A stretch of 43,840 bases of DNA from a virus, in IMG/VR virus record IMGVR_UViG_3300022074_000099, positions 1-43,840 of that record. The stretch is one strand, 5' to 3'. The notes under the pieces were generated by a model. The model saw nothing but the letters and a program-made list of their open reading frames with translations, ran no database searches and was not told where the DNA came from. The position numbers and the translations under genes were made by a program. Positions 1 to 9,876 of this stretch are shown piece after piece; position 1 is the first letter of the stretch, and each line of letters starts with the position of its first letter.

Positions 1-2
1 AC

Positions 3-875
3 ACGACAACCGGCACCAACAACACATTTGTCGGTCATAATGCGGGTCTTTCTATTAGCACCGGCTCCAAGAATGTGGTTTTAGGCAGTTATGGCGGCAA
101 CAGCGGTGGCCTAGACATACGCACATCCAGCAACAACATCGTGCTGTCAGATGGCGATGGTACTGTCGCTTTTTACCGAAATGGCGCAAATGGTAATGTT
201 TCACTGGGTAATGGTGCTACAGGCGGTGTTAGGCGCATCACATTTCAATCTGATGAAGTATCACAAACAGGTGGTAGCAGTGCGCTTTACTATAATATAT
301 CTGACAACTCTGGTAGTAACGGCGGTTCAAAGCAATTTCTAATAAGAGGGTTAGACAGTAACGGTGCAGCACAAGTTAATCTATCTACAATATCCCTTGT
401 AGCCAATACTGTTGCTTGTAGCGGTGCGCTTACAAAAGCATCTGGTTCTTTCAGGATTCCTCACCCGCTAGAAGCCAAAGAAGACACGCACGACCTTGTC
501 CACTCCTTTGTGGAAGCACCACAAGCCGATAATATTTACAGAGGCAAAGTAACATTGGTTGCTGGGTCTGCCACTGTGAATATTGACACTGTTGCTGGGA
601 TGACGGACGGGACATTTGCTGCATTGAACAGGGAAGTCCAGTGCTTCACTTCAAATGAAACAGGCTGGACAGCGGTTCGTGGTTCAGTTTCTGGCAACAC
701 TTTGACCATTACGGCGCAAGACAATACTTGCACCGACACTATCTCTTGGCTCGTTATAGGCGAGAGAAAAGATGCCCATATGTATGGGACAGATTGGACT
801 GATGACGACGGAAAAGTCATTGTTGAACCTCTAAAGAAAGCACCGCTTGAAGGTGCATTGCCAGAAGGAGACTAA
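3..875 (+). CDS. tail fibre protein, C-terminal part (start lies before the window)
   Basis: The frame is open from the left edge, so the true start is outside the window and about 290 residues are visible. The first visible part has glycine/asparagine-rich short repeats (TGTNNTFVGHNAG, then TGSKNVVLGSYGGN), typical of trimeric beta-helical fibre shafts. After about residue 130 it changes to a compact domain (from FRIPHPLEAKEDTHDLVHSF to the end) that I recognise as a common C-terminal domain of marine podovirus and cyanophage fibres. Its likely role is host-receptor contact at the tail. It is followed one base later by a small gene with a good ribosome binding site, so it is part of the late operon. 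The fibre assignment rests on repeat style and domain memory. Confidence 0.75.
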   Translation, partial: TTTGTNNTFVGHNAGLSISTGSKNVVLGSYGGNSGGLDIRTSSNNIVLSDGDGTVAFYRNGANGNVSLGNGATGGVRRITFQSDEVSQTGGSSALYYNISDNSGSNGGSKQFLIRGLDSNGAAQVNLSTISLVANTVACSGALTKASGSFRIPHPLEAKEDTHDLVHSFVEAPQADNIYRGKVTLVAGSATVNIDTVAGMTDGTFAALNREVQCFTSNETGWTAVRGSVSGNTLTITAQDNTCTDTISWLVIGERKDAHMYGTDWTDDDGKVIVEPLKKAPLEGALPEGD

Positions 876-876
876 A

Positions 877-1122
877 ATGGACGAAATTACTAGCGAACAA
901 ATCACACAGAACTACTCAGCGATGGGTCACAGCGTTGACCTCATCAATGCCATCATTGCTGGCGATGCAATGGCTGATGACGACGCAGCAGACAGGCAAG
1001 ACTGTGTTGACCGCAACGTCGAGCATCTGGAACTGATGGTCACAAAGGACTACTGGACCGGCGAAGACATGACAGCGGTCAATGCTGCCATCACGGCGGG
1101 TAACGGCTACACCGCATCGTAA
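877..1122 (+). CDS. small hypothetical protein following the tail fibre
   Basis: An 81-residue acidic protein. The ATG at 877 is chosen because GAAGGAG sits 6-10 bases upstream; the longer frame starting at 847 would overlap the fibre gene and has no such signal. No known domain is recognised. It has two Ala/Asp-rich helical stretches (LINAIIAGDAMADDDAADR and MTAVNAAITAGNGYTAS). The stop overlaps the next start (TAATG), indicating translational coupling within the late operon. A similar small gene often follows fibre genes in pelagic phages, but its function is unknown. Confidence 0.7.
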   Translation: MDEITSEQITQNYSAMGHSVDLINAIIAGDAMADDDAADRQDCVDRNVEHLELMVTKDYWTGEDMTAVNAAITAGNGYTAS

Positions 1123-1322
1123 TGAAGCTGGCGATGGAACCCGTACTCAAAACCCAGATGGAACTAGAGGCGCACGAGAAAGAGTGTGCCATCCGGTACG
1201 CCGCTGTGCAGGAAAAGCTAGACAGCTTGGATAAACGCATGTGGCGGCTTGAGGCGATGATTATGGGTAGCACCGTGCTGGTGGTAGCAATGGTGGTATC
1301 AGTATTTATGGGACTTAACTAA
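1122..1322 (+). CDS. short coiled-coil protein with C-terminal membrane anchor (XhlA/spanin-like)
   Basis: A 66-residue protein: residues about 8-42 are a charged heptad-like helix (EAHEKECAIRYAAVQEKLDS, DKRMWRLEAM), followed by one hydrophobic segment at about 46-64 (GSTVLVVAMVVSVFMG). This arrangement resembles hemolysin XhlA-type phage proteins and some inner-membrane spanin subunits. It could assist lysis or be a membrane-associated virion accessory. It lies between fibre and internal virion genes, away from the holin/lysozyme cassette at 34.2-35.2 kb, so a lysis role is uncertain. Start and stop overlap the neighbours by 1 base. Confidence 0.6.
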   Translation: MKLAMEPVLKTQMELEAHEKECAIRYAAVQEKLDSLDKRMWRLEAMIMGSTVLVVAMVVSVFMGLN

Positions 1323-3574
1323 TGGCTGTATTCAAGGCATTCAAACCAGAAGCGATGAACAAAATCGCCAAAGCTATGGGCTACAGTGGCGACATGGGGC
1401 AGTTCCAGAGTTTCATTGAACAAGACCCAATGCGTCAACAGCAGATGCAACGGTACACTAACGCTGCCATGCAGATGGCAAAGGGTGGTGTGGTGAAGAT
1501 GCAGACGGGTGGCATGTTGCCACAGGGAATATCCATCGGCCCCGGTCTTAATTCACCGGGATATTCAACATTTCCCGAAAGTTTTGACAAGCCTAAAAAA
1601 GGCGGGGGCCAATATAGCCCACAAAATGCACCCGGCTATCAAGATTTTTTACAGTCTGATATCTACAAACAAAGGGTCATGGGCGGCGGTGACGGTTTGT
1701 TAGGAGTTGCTGCACCTGCTGTCCTTGACCCGGTACAAGTAGGTGGGCAAACATATAACTTTGCAAATCCTGTAATAGGCGGTGCGTACCGTGAGTACAT
1801 GGCGAGTCGTGGTCCTGCACCAGAGGTGGGGCCAACGCCATCCCTACCGGGTGGACCGGGTACAGGGCCGCTCATACCAGAGCCAAACATACCACCTGCT
1901 GCACAAACAACAGCACCCCCAACAATTAATGAAGCATCTATGCAGCGCATGTATCAGCCCGGTCTGCCTGTTGGCGGTGTAGTGCAAGCTGCGCCTACAG
2001 TCAGTGAGGCAGGTCAGTATGTAACCCCACAGGTTGGAACACTAACAGGCAGCGTAGCTGTGCCGACAGCTATGGCTGGTGTAGCACAGGCTTCTGCTGT
2101 GCAGGAAAAAGCTGCGTCTACAATAGAAGCCGCTCAAGCGGCACCAGCGGTGGGTGCAGCACTTGAAGCTACACAGGCAGCGCAGGGTACTGTAGACCCA
2201 CGTGCGCAGGTCACAGCGGCCCAGCAAACGGCATCCAGTGTAGGCAATCTACAGGCTGCACAGGGTAATGCTATTCTCATTGACAATCCTGTGCAAAGAC
2301 AGATTCAGGACGGTGAACTTATCTCCGGCGCTGCTGCAGATGCGCAGACTGCCGCTAACTTCACAGAACAGATACAAGTCGCAGAAGCAACACCTAGCAC
2401 ACAAGCTACCGTGCAAGGACAGCTTGCTTCACTTACTGCTAATTTTGATGCCGCTAATCCTCCAGCATGGGCTGCAGGTGCTATGCGTAATGCTACAGCA
2501 GCAATGGCTGCGCGTGGTCTTGGTGCATCTAGCCTTGCAGGTCAAGCCATTGTACAAGCCACACTAGAAGCTGCCCTTCCTATTGCTCAAGCTGATGCTG
2601 CTACACGCGCACAGTTTGAATCACAGAACCTTTCTAATCGTCAACAACGTGCTATGCTATCTGCACAACAACGCGCACAGTTTATCGGCCAAGAGTTTGA
2701 CCAAGAGTTTCAAGCCCGTGTCCAGAATGCTGCTAAAATTAGCGATGTAGCTAATATGAACTTTACAGCAGAGCAACAAGTGCAGCTTGAGAATAGCCGC
2801 CTTGCTAACACAATGAACCTAAACAACCTGTCCAACCGTCAGGCTATGGTTATTGCAGAGGCTAGTGCGCTGGCCAACATGGACTTGTCCAACCTCAATA
2901 ACAGGCAGCAAGCTGCTGTACAAAATGCACAGTCTTTCTTGAACATGGATATGACTAACCTGTCTAGCCAACAACAGACAGAGATGTTTAAGGCACAACA
3001 GCGTGTTCAAAGCCTGTTTACTGACCAAGCTGCAAATAATGCTGCACGTCAGTTCAATGCAAGTTCTCAGAATCAGGTTGACCAGTTCTTTGCGGGTCTT
3101 GCCAATCAAACACAACAGTTCAACGCTTCGCAGGTCAATGCACAGGAGCAGTTCAATGCAGGTCAACGTAACACACTTGAGCGTTTCAATGCTGAACTGA
3201 ACAACCAGCGTGACCAGTTCAACGCGCAGAACCAGCTTGTGATTGCGCAGAGCAATGCGCAGTGGCGTCGTGAGATTGCCACCGCAGATACTGCAGCGGT
3301 TAACCGTGCTAACGAACTTAACGCTAATGCAATTCTTGATATTAGCAAGACTGCCTATGACAACCTCTGGAATTACTATGCAGATACTATGGAGTGGGCA
3401 TGGACTTCTGCCGAAAACGAAATGAACCGTATTGCAGATATGGCTATCGCTACTCTTAATGCAGATGAACGTGCTAAAATCGCAGAAGAGCAAAGTAATA
3501 CTGCCGCCGGAACTGCTCTTGGTAGCCTTGTAGGAACACTTGGCAGTGCGTTTATCGGCGCTAAATTTGGGTGA
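1322..3574 (+). CDS. large Ala/Gln/Asn-rich virion protein
   Basis: A 750-residue protein. Residues 1-60 form a helical head, then a Gly/Pro-rich linker with glycine-rich motifs (AKGGVVKMQTGG). The middle is Ala/Gln-rich (residues about 210-330). The C-terminal half is a long helical stretch with imperfect repeats of the type NLSNRQ, QFNASQ and QFNAGQ (about residues 430-640), followed by a small hydrophobic glycine-rich end (GTALGSLVGTLGSAFIGAKF). I know this architecture from uncharacterised structural proteins of cyanophages and pelagiphages. It probably forms part of the tail or an internal ejected complex. Function is inferred from position and composition. Confidence 0.6.
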   Translation: MAVFKAFKPEAMNKIAKAMGYSGDMGQFQSFIEQDPMRQQQMQRYTNAAMQMAKGGVVKMQTGGMLPQGISIGPGLNSPGYSTFPESFDKPKKGGGQYSPQNAPGYQDFLQSDIYKQRVMGGGDGLLGVAAPAVLDPVQVGGQTYNFANPVIGGAYREYMASRGPAPEVGPTPSLPGGPGTGPLIPEPNIPPAAQTTAPPTINEASMQRMYQPGLPVGGVVQAAPTVSEAGQYVTPQVGTLTGSVAVPTAMAGVAQASAVQEKAASTIEAAQAAPAVGAALEATQAAQGTVDPRAQVTAAQQTASSVGNLQAAQGNAILIDNPVQRQIQDGELISGAAADAQTAANFTEQIQVAEATPSTQATVQGQLASLTANFDAANPPAWAAGAMRNATAAMAARGLGASSLAGQAIVQATLEAALPIAQADAATRAQFESQNLSNRQQRAMLSAQQRAQFIGQEFDQEFQARVQNAAKISDVANMNFTAEQQVQLENSRLANTMNLNNLSNRQAMVIAEASALANMDLSNLNNRQQAAVQNAQSFLNMDMTNLSSQQQTEMFKAQQRVQSLFTDQAANNAARQFNASSQNQVDQFFAGLANQTQQFNASQVNAQEQFNAGQRNTLERFNAELNNQRDQFNAQNQLVIAQSNAQWRREIATADTAAVNRANELNANAILDISKTAYDNLWNYYADTMEWAWTSAENEMNRIADMAIATLNADERAKIAEEQSNTAAGTALGSLVGTLGSAFIGAKFG

Positions 3575-3582
3575 TAATAAAC

Positions 3583-3792
3583 ATGTTTAATAATCCAGCC
3601 AGACAACTTTATCTTAATATGGACATTGATAAATTGCAGGAAGAGAAAGAAGTGCCTACCTCTGGTCTTCTTGCTCCCCGTAAAAATATGTCTAATATGA
3701 GTGACGATACGGTAAAGCAGCCAGCCTTTCGTGTCGCGCAACATATGAAAACGCTTCGCAAGCAACGAGAGATGTTGAAAAATGGCGATTGA
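3583..3792 (+). CDS. small hypothetical protein
   Basis: 69 residues from the ATG at 3583; an alternative GTG at 3571 overlaps the previous stop. Basic and acidic residues are mixed, with a helical C-terminus (RVAQHMKTLRKQREMLKNGD). It overlaps the next gene by 11 bases in another frame. No family recognised. Its place between virion genes suggests a minor structural or assembly role. Confidence 0.55.
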   Translation: MFNNPARQLYLNMDIDKLQEEKEVPTSGLLAPRKNMSNMSDDTVKQPAFRVAQHMKTLRKQREMLKNGD

Positions 3793-4279
3793 GCAACCCA
3801 CACCATTGTTTGATGCACCCATATCGGGCATGTCTTTGACGCATGAGTTGGGGGCAAGGCCGTGGCAATCTCCGTCACAGTTTAATACCGTGGACGAAGC
3901 CATAGACTTTTATATGGACCGTATGGCTACCGAAGAATATATGGAACAAGCCGTCGAGGTTATGAAAATGGGTGTTCCCGTAACAACCATTGCTAACTCT
4001 ATGCAGATGGCCAGCGTTATGGAAGGCAAACACAACATTGATGTCGGTATGCTAGTCATTCCACTCATCATGGAAATGTTGATGTTGATTGCAGAAAACG
4101 CAGATATTGAATATGATGATGGCCTGTCTGATGATGTGGATACAGAGCAGACAAGCGACTCACGGTTAGATGAAGTTCGTCGTGAGATGAAAGAACGCAT
4201 TGAAGAAGTAGAAGAGAAAGAACCAGAGACAGAAGAGGCAGACGAAGAGCCTAAAGGTCTGATGGCACGGAGAGCATAA
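3782..4279 (+). CDS. conserved virion-region protein with acidic C-terminus
   Basis: 165 residues. The N-terminus (PISGMSLTHELGARPWQSP) matches a conserved opening I recall from cyanophage and pelagiphage structural-region proteins. A hydrophobic Met/Leu/Ile-rich helix is at about residues 90-110 (DVGMLVIPLIMEMLMLIAEN). The C-terminal 50 residues are strongly acidic with E/K helices. It could be a chaperone-like or membrane-touching component of the ejected virion proteins. The stop overlaps the next ATG by one base. Confidence 0.6.
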   Translation: MAIEQPTPLFDAPISGMSLTHELGARPWQSPSQFNTVDEAIDFYMDRMATEEYMEQAVEVMKMGVPVTTIANSMQMASVMEGKHNIDVGMLVIPLIMEMLMLIAENADIEYDDGLSDDVDTEQTSDSRLDEVRREMKERIEEVEEKEPETEEADEEPKGLMARRA

Positions 4280-5826
4280 TGGGTTTTCTTAGTGGTCTTG
4301 TAGCAGGTGCGGCAACTAGCGTTGATGCGCAGCTTAAAAAAGATATTGAACGTAGTCAAGAACGTGCTGAAGGAATGGCTCAGTATCGTATCACCCGCCG
4401 TCGTGCTGAAATAGAGCGGCAAGAAAAAGAAAAGCGTGACCTAAGAGATACCCTTGGTAATCTGGCTAGTCTTGTCGATGGCGATGTTGATAAGGCCGCG
4501 CAACTTTACAAAGCTGGTGGTGGCAATCTTTCTGGCGCACAGTCTTTGTATCAAGAACTCTTGAAAAACAAACAATCTGGCGTTGATGTTAAGACTGCGA
4601 TTACCTTTGCTGATGAGATTGCAGAGCCGGGTACATACGAAGATTACATTAGTAAGTTTGTTACTCCAATTACCACAATGCCATCTAAAGAGGGCGAAGT
4701 AAAAGCTACTGGTTTGTACGGTGCATTGTTTAATAAAGACTTTGGTAAAGAGGTTGATGCTCAAGTAGAAGAGGCTGCGCCAATCTCTGCGCAACGTGCC
4801 AGTGCTGTTGATGTACAGATGGCTACCATCGACCGGTCTGGCTTCCTTGCAGCTAAAGAAGCTGCTCGTGAAGAGACACGCTTTGTGCGTGAGGGCAAAA
4901 AGTTCACAATGGATATGAAGTCTGCGCAAGCGCGGCTTGATGATGCAGATAGAAACTATGAACTTGCTCTTGAAAAGTTTAATGCAGACCAAGAAAACAA
5001 CGAACTGAAGCTGGCACTAGACTTTGCTAGAGATGCACGTGACGCTAGGCGTTTGGACTTGGCCGTTGCAAAGGCAGAAGATGAAGCAGAAGACCGTCTG
5101 CTAACTCGTGACCTTAGTAAACTTAACATTGAGGAGAAGCGGCTAGAGATTGCAAAACTGCGAGACGCACCGGAGTTTGCTACCTTTGAGGCTATGCTTG
5201 TAAGTGCGGACCAGAAACTTGCAAAAGCTATGTCCCGTCCTCCAGAAATGCAGGATGCAAATGAAATTGAAATACTTGAGCGTCAGCGTGTACACGCCAT
5301 TAAAGGGCTGTCAGCCATTGCACAAGCAAAAGATACGGACACGGGAGCAACTACATCTACGTTCTCTAAACAATCCGTTGATAGCATCATCAATTCTGAA
5401 ATCAAGCGTATGCTAGAGCCTGTCGGTCTTATACAGGACATCGAAGGTCAAATTGAATACGCTATTGAAGGTAATGAAGTGCAGTATTATGACCGCATGT
5501 TTATGGCTTTGGACAACGTAGAGCAAAGAACAGCCGGTATTAATGATACGCAAATGGATAACACCATTGAGGCTCAAAGAAATCAGCTAAAGGCTGACCT
5601 AAACAATTACAAGCGACAGAGATTGTCGGCAAATGATAACCAAGCTGATGTAATTGAAACTCAACCAATAGTCAACCCAGCAACAGGCAATGCTTTTGGC
5701 AGTGTGCTTGAGAGTATCTTGCACAAAGCATATAAAGACCGTGCCTATGAAACGGGGCAGATTATTGAGTACGAAGAGAATGGTGTTAAGAAACACCTCA
5801 TCTGGACAGGAAACGACATCTACTAA
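4279..5826 (+). CDS. internal virion-type coiled-coil protein
   Basis: 515 residues. A glycine-rich N-terminus (MGFLSGLVAGAATSVDAQ) precedes highly charged helical sequence, notably about residues 185-300 (E/A/R/K-rich, coiled-coil-like). The position just before the 1340-residue protein mirrors the T7 order of internal core proteins ahead of the largest ejected protein. No catalytic motif is seen. It is probably a structural or ejected protein; the evidence is position and composition. Confidence 0.55.
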   Translation: MGFLSGLVAGAATSVDAQLKKDIERSQERAEGMAQYRITRRRAEIERQEKEKRDLRDTLGNLASLVDGDVDKAAQLYKAGGGNLSGAQSLYQELLKNKQSGVDVKTAITFADEIAEPGTYEDYISKFVTPITTMPSKEGEVKATGLYGALFNKDFGKEVDAQVEEAAPISAQRASAVDVQMATIDRSGFLAAKEAAREETRFVREGKKFTMDMKSAQARLDDADRNYELALEKFNADQENNELKLALDFARDARDARRLDLAVAKAEDEAEDRLLTRDLSKLNIEEKRLEIAKLRDAPEFATFEAMLVSADQKLAKAMSRPPEMQDANEIEILERQRVHAIKGLSAIAQAKDTDTGATTSTFSKQSVDSIINSEIKRMLEPVGLIQDIEGQIEYAIEGNEVQYYDRMFMALDNVEQRTAGINDTQMDNTIEAQRNQLKADLNNYKRQRLSANDNQADVIETQPIVNPATGNAFGSVLESILHKAYKDRAYETGQIIEYEENGVKKHLIWTGNDIY

Positions 5827-8800
5827 TGGACGCTTTAGAAAGGGCTAAGAAAAGGCTTCTTGATGAGTCTCAGGTTGCTTCTGGTCCTTCTCAAGCACTA
5901 GGACCAGATGCCCCTCCTGACGATGACCGCATGGCACAGGCTCGTGCTAGGCTTGAGCAAGAACCCCCCACAAACGCCCTCCAAACAAGATTAGACGCTG
6001 TTCCTGCAGAAGACACTGTAAGTCTTCCGGCAGATGAAGCAGCTATTACTGATGTTCCTGAAGCCGTTGAAGAGCAGCCTGCTGAACCTTTCAGTCAAGA
6101 AGAACTGTTTTACTACTATAAAGATTCCCAGCCAGATTTGTTTACGGAAGATGGTACAATAGCCGACTTTGATAAGGCAGAAGAACTGGGTATCCTAACT
6201 AAACTTTCTCTGGTGCCAGAAGACAGACCCGAAGAAAGAATAGCTAGACACGTAAGTACGACTTCTACAACTGGACCATATAAATACGTCTATAACGACC
6301 CGCGAGATGCTAGGGACATCGTAGCAAACAATATAGAGTCAGATAGACGTGCTAGTCTGTCAAGGACAGAACTGTCTGCAGAAAAACGTGCAGAAGAAGA
6401 TGCTATTTTAGCAGACCAAGCCGCTGAAGCCGGTTTGAGTGAAGAAGATTATGTAGAGCAAGAACTCATACCAGAGTTTATTAAGAATAACGAAAAAGAT
6501 AGTCCATACCTTACCGGGTTCTTTAAGTTTATGAACGAGTACGGTCTTGGTAGCGAGACTATGACTACTTTGAATGGCCTTGGCACAGGTATAGGGTATA
6601 TAGGAGACAGTTTCCAAGACGGCGTACAGGCTATGGCAGAGGGGTTACAAAATACTAACCCAAAGTTGTACGACACAATGACTACTGCTATTACCGGGGG
6701 CAAACAAGACCCCAAGACGTTTGCAGAAGGTGCGGGTAGAGAAGCCATGAACTTCATCACCTTCACTGAAAGCATTCCTATGCTTGGTATTGTTGGTAAA
6801 GCTGGTGACATAGGGACGGGTGCTGCAAAGGCAAGCACTAAAATACAGCGTCAGTCCATGCAAGCTGCTGACGACCTTCGTTCAGCGATTAAAGAACATG
6901 CAGGGGCAACAGACAAAGCCGCTGAAGTAGCTGCAAGCAAGAAGATTGTGGCTGCTAAAGAGAGGTTGAGTGCCTCTGTAGCCAAAGAAATAGATGAGAC
7001 AGACGCACTAAAAGCAAAAGCCAAAGAGAAGGCAGTAAAGGCTGCTGATAAAGCATGGAACCGGCGTCTAAACATCAGCAAGGCAAAGGGTGCCACAGCA
7101 GAAGAAGCTGCCAAGAGAGCAGACGAAGCAGCACGTGTAGCGGAAGCTAATCAGGATGTTGCCGAAGACCTGATTATTCTGTTTGAAGCAGAGACAGGCA
7201 AAACAATATCTCGCACAGGTGCTGACGGGCGTCTGAAGATTGACTTTGACAAGGCTAGACAGGCTGGCGTAGAGACAGCAGAAGACGTGGCGGAAGCGCA
7301 GCGTGGTACAGTAAGAGAGTTTCTTACGGGAGACGCTAGTGTGCAATTACACGGGCTGTCAGAACTGGCCGGTCAGGGAGAGAAGATTACGCAACCTCTC
7401 CTGAAACCAGAGAAGTTTGATGGCCTCGTAGCCATAGTATCTGATTTGAAGAAGCGCAATCCAGACGCATTCAAAAAGAAGATACATAAGGAAGGACCAC
7501 GTAAAGGCAAAGAATATACCACTATTGACCACCTGTTTGAACTAACAGTTAATGAAGAGTTGCTGAAGAGCGACGAACTCATTGACATGTTGAACAAGTA
7601 TGGGCTGTCTTTTGAAGACTATGTGTTGACTGTCGTAGGTTCTGGTTCTGAAGCAGGTAAGATACTTAACAAGCTATCTCAAATCAAGCGTCTTCGCCCA
7701 GCAAATGAGATGATTGCTATGCAGGAGAAAGCCACTGTCAACGCGCAGGGCGTAATCCGTAAGGGCGTGATGCGGATGGAGAACATTCGCCGGGGTGGCC
7801 TCGTTTCACAGGTAGCCACTGCTGCTCGTAACTTGCAGTCTGGTGGCATTCGTGCGCCGCTTGAGGGGCTTGGTAACGTGATGGATACTGCCCTGTATAA
7901 TGCATCAGAAAAGGGTGGCATTAGGGGTGTAGCGGCTGGCGCTAAATCCATGCTAAGTTTGAACAACTGGCGCGATAGCTTCCGTCATATGAAATACATG
8001 TTTGACCCTAACGTAGTGTCTGATACACGTCAGTACGTGGACTTCATCTTGGATAGACCTGAACTGGCAGGGCAGTTTGACCTGATGTTCAACAACATCA
8101 ACGAGATTCAACGACTAACAGGTAGGGGTGAGGCAACCACGACTCTTGGTAAAGGTGCAGATGCCGTTGCTACAGCCCTTGAGGACGCCGTAGACGTGCT
8201 GAACACACCCAACAGGTGGCAAGAGCATCTCATTCGTAGGGGTGCCTTTCTTGGGGAACTGGAAAGGCTCGTAAAGAGAGAGTACGGTATTGACTTAATC
8301 GCCGCCATTAACGATGGTAAGATACGTGACCTGCTAAATGATGCTGGGACCATGCGTCCGAAAGACGCACGTTCCTTTATGAGTATCGTAGAGGACGCCA
8401 CCCAAAAAGCCCTCGACGTTACATACGCAAAGCAGCCAGACGTGCCTGTGTTCAGGTCAACATCACAGTTCATTGTACGTAATGGTCTGACTGTTGTTCT
8501 CCCATTCCCAAGGTTTATGTTCAATAGCATGGAACTGATGGGCCAGTATATGGGAGGAGCATCAATACCTCTCGCCCGTAAGATGGCTAGTGTCGTGACA
8601 ATGGGCCGGGTAGGTGCAGGTAAGCTAACAGCCAAAGATAGGCAAAGAATCTCTAGGAATATCGTGGGTTCCGGCACCGTACCATTTCTCTTAAAGGATG
8701 ACCCCGAAGAGAAGAAGGAAGATAAGGGTGCTATAGACTATGCAGCAGACTTCCTGTTAGGAATGTCCGTTGTCGGTGCTGCGTATCAGTACAGGACATC

Positions 8801-9848
8801 TGACGAAGCCCCGTCTGACTATAAACTCTTGAAAACGGGCGATGATACCGTCATGGATACTACACCGCAGTATCCCATGCGGCAGTTTATGTATCTTGGA
8901 GAGGCTGTTCGTCGTATAAATAACGGCACCTTCAGTGATTTCTTCAAGGCAAAGGAATTTACAGAGACGTTTCTTGGCACCAATATTCGTGAAGGCGTAG
9001 GTCAAAGTATCATACAAGAAGTAGCTGACTTGGCGTCTGGTGTAGACTTGACTGATGAGGAGCAGGCTGGACGTATTCTTGGAAGAACTCTGGGTAATTA
9101 TCTGTCCACTTGGGCTGTACCATTTGCGCAGATTATTGAGGCAGAGCGGGTAGAGGGTGTGCGTGGACTAGAGTATAAGGACGCCGCAGAAGACCCAACG
9201 CTTGACTTTCAGTCCACTTTCATGCGTGAACTGTCTCGTCCGTTTGCAAGGTTCAAGTCTCCTGATGAAGAGGCTGCTCTTCCCAAGCGTGAGTTCTTGT
9301 TCGCGGAAGACAAGCAAAGGGTGGCACCACTGTTCCGTGTGCTTGGTGGTATCAATCTCGCCACCATTGATGACGAGTACGGCGAGTATATCAGTTCGTT
9401 TGGATATACCGACTATGAAATAGGTAGCCGGTCAAAGGTGCCAAGCATACGTAGGTTTGAGAACAGCGTCGTGCGAGATGCGCTTCCGGGTATTGTAGAA
9501 GGCGCGAAAAGATACGAACAATCTTTACGTAGACAATATCAGGATGCCAGCGATGCTGTAAAGGAAGAGTTCACTGAAGAGAAGTATGTCTCTAGCAGAA
9601 TGCGTATGTTCATCAAGAAGAAAGTGAAGCGTGTTAGAGATAAGATATCGAAGGGTAAGGTTCTCACGGCAGATGCGCCTGTATATGCAGAGGCCATGCT
9701 AAAGTATAGGCGACTGTCCAAAGAAACAAGAACAGCCGCCTCTGTAAAGTTTGTTGAGAAGTATGGCCGTGAACCTGATGGTGTTGATGAGAAGGATATC
9801 AACAGGCTTCTTCTCATAGGAAAAGCATACGATAGAGCAATGCGATAG
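5826..9848 (+). CDS. giant internal/ejected virion protein
   Basis: 1340 residues, the largest gene in the window and the last of this plus-strand block. The N-terminal 200 residues are acidic and proline-containing (likely disordered). Residues about 330-460 are Ala/Lys/Glu-rich helices. The later part is mixed, with a moderately hydrophobic segment around residues 970-990 (YAADFLLGMSVVGAAYQY). It resembles in size and place the T7 gp16-type protein ejected into the host to carry DNA across the envelope. I do not see a transglycosylase motif. It ends at TAG 9848, directly before a strong terminator, so it closes the late operon. Confidence 0.6.
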   Translation: MDALERAKKRLLDESQVASGPSQALGPDAPPDDDRMAQARARLEQEPPTNALQTRLDAVPAEDTVSLPADEAAITDVPEAVEEQPAEPFSQEELFYYYKDSQPDLFTEDGTIADFDKAEELGILTKLSLVPEDRPEERIARHVSTTSTTGPYKYVYNDPRDARDIVANNIESDRRASLSRTELSAEKRAEEDAILADQAAEAGLSEEDYVEQELIPEFIKNNEKDSPYLTGFFKFMNEYGLGSETMTTLNGLGTGIGYIGDSFQDGVQAMAEGLQNTNPKLYDTMTTAITGGKQDPKTFAEGAGREAMNFITFTESIPMLGIVGKAGDIGTGAAKASTKIQRQSMQAADDLRSAIKEHAGATDKAAEVAASKKIVAAKERLSASVAKEIDETDALKAKAKEKAVKAADKAWNRRLNISKAKGATAEEAAKRADEAARVAEANQDVAEDLIILFEAETGKTISRTGADGRLKIDFDKARQAGVETAEDVAEAQRGTVREFLTGDASVQLHGLSELAGQGEKITQPLLKPEKFDGLVAIVSDLKKRNPDAFKKKIHKEGPRKGKEYTTIDHLFELTVNEELLKSDELIDMLNKYGLSFEDYVLTVVGSGSEAGKILNKLSQIKRLRPANEMIAMQEKATVNAQGVIRKGVMRMENIRRGGLVSQVATAARNLQSGGIRAPLEGLGNVMDTALYNASEKGGIRGVAAGAKSMLSLNNWRDSFRHMKYMFDPNVVSDTRQYVDFILDRPELAGQFDLMFNNINEIQRLTGRGEATTTLGKGADAVATALEDAVDVLNTPNRWQEHLIRRGAFLGELERLVKREYGIDLIAAINDGKIRDLLNDAGTMRPKDARSFMSIVEDATQKALDVTYAKQPDVPVFRSTSQFIVRNGLTVVLPFPRFMFNSMELMGQYMGGASIPLARKMASVVTMGRVGAGKLTAKDRQRISRNIVGSGTVPFLLKDDPEEKKEDKGAIDYAADFLLGMSVVGAAYQYRTSDEAPSDYKLLKTGDDTVMDTTPQYPMRQFMYLGEAVRRINNGTFSDFFKAKEFTETFLGTNIREGVGQSIIQEVADLASGVDLTDEEQAGRILGRTLGNYLSTWAVPFAQIIEAERVEGVRGLEYKDAAEDPTLDFQSTFMRELSRPFARFKSPDEEAALPKREFLFAEDKQRVAPLFRVLGGINLATIDDEYGEYISSFGYTDYEIGSRSKVPSIRRFENSVVRDALPGIVEGAKRYEQSLRRQYQDASDAVKEEFTEEKYVSSRMRMFIKKKVKRVRDKISKGKVLTADAPVYAEAMLKYRRLSKETRTAASVKFVEKYGREPDGVDEKDINRLLLIGKAYDRAMR

Positions 9849-9851
9849 AAA

Positions 9852-9876
9852 AGGGGGCTTAATTGCCCCCTCTTTT
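9852..9876. terminator. bidirectional intrinsic terminator
   Basis: Perfect 7-bp stem AGGGGGC / GCCCCCT with loop TTAATT, preceded by an A-run and followed by CTTTT, so a U-tract is available in both directions. It separates the converging plus-strand late genes (ending 9848) from the minus-strand early genes (ending 9875) and overlaps the stop region of the latter. Confidence 0.85.

Noticed and set aside
2819-3493. 224-codon minus-strand open frame
   Set aside because: It lies antisense to the repetitive Gln/Asn-rich virion gene, has no ribosome site and gives a Cys/Leu/Val-rich translation typical of a shadow frame.
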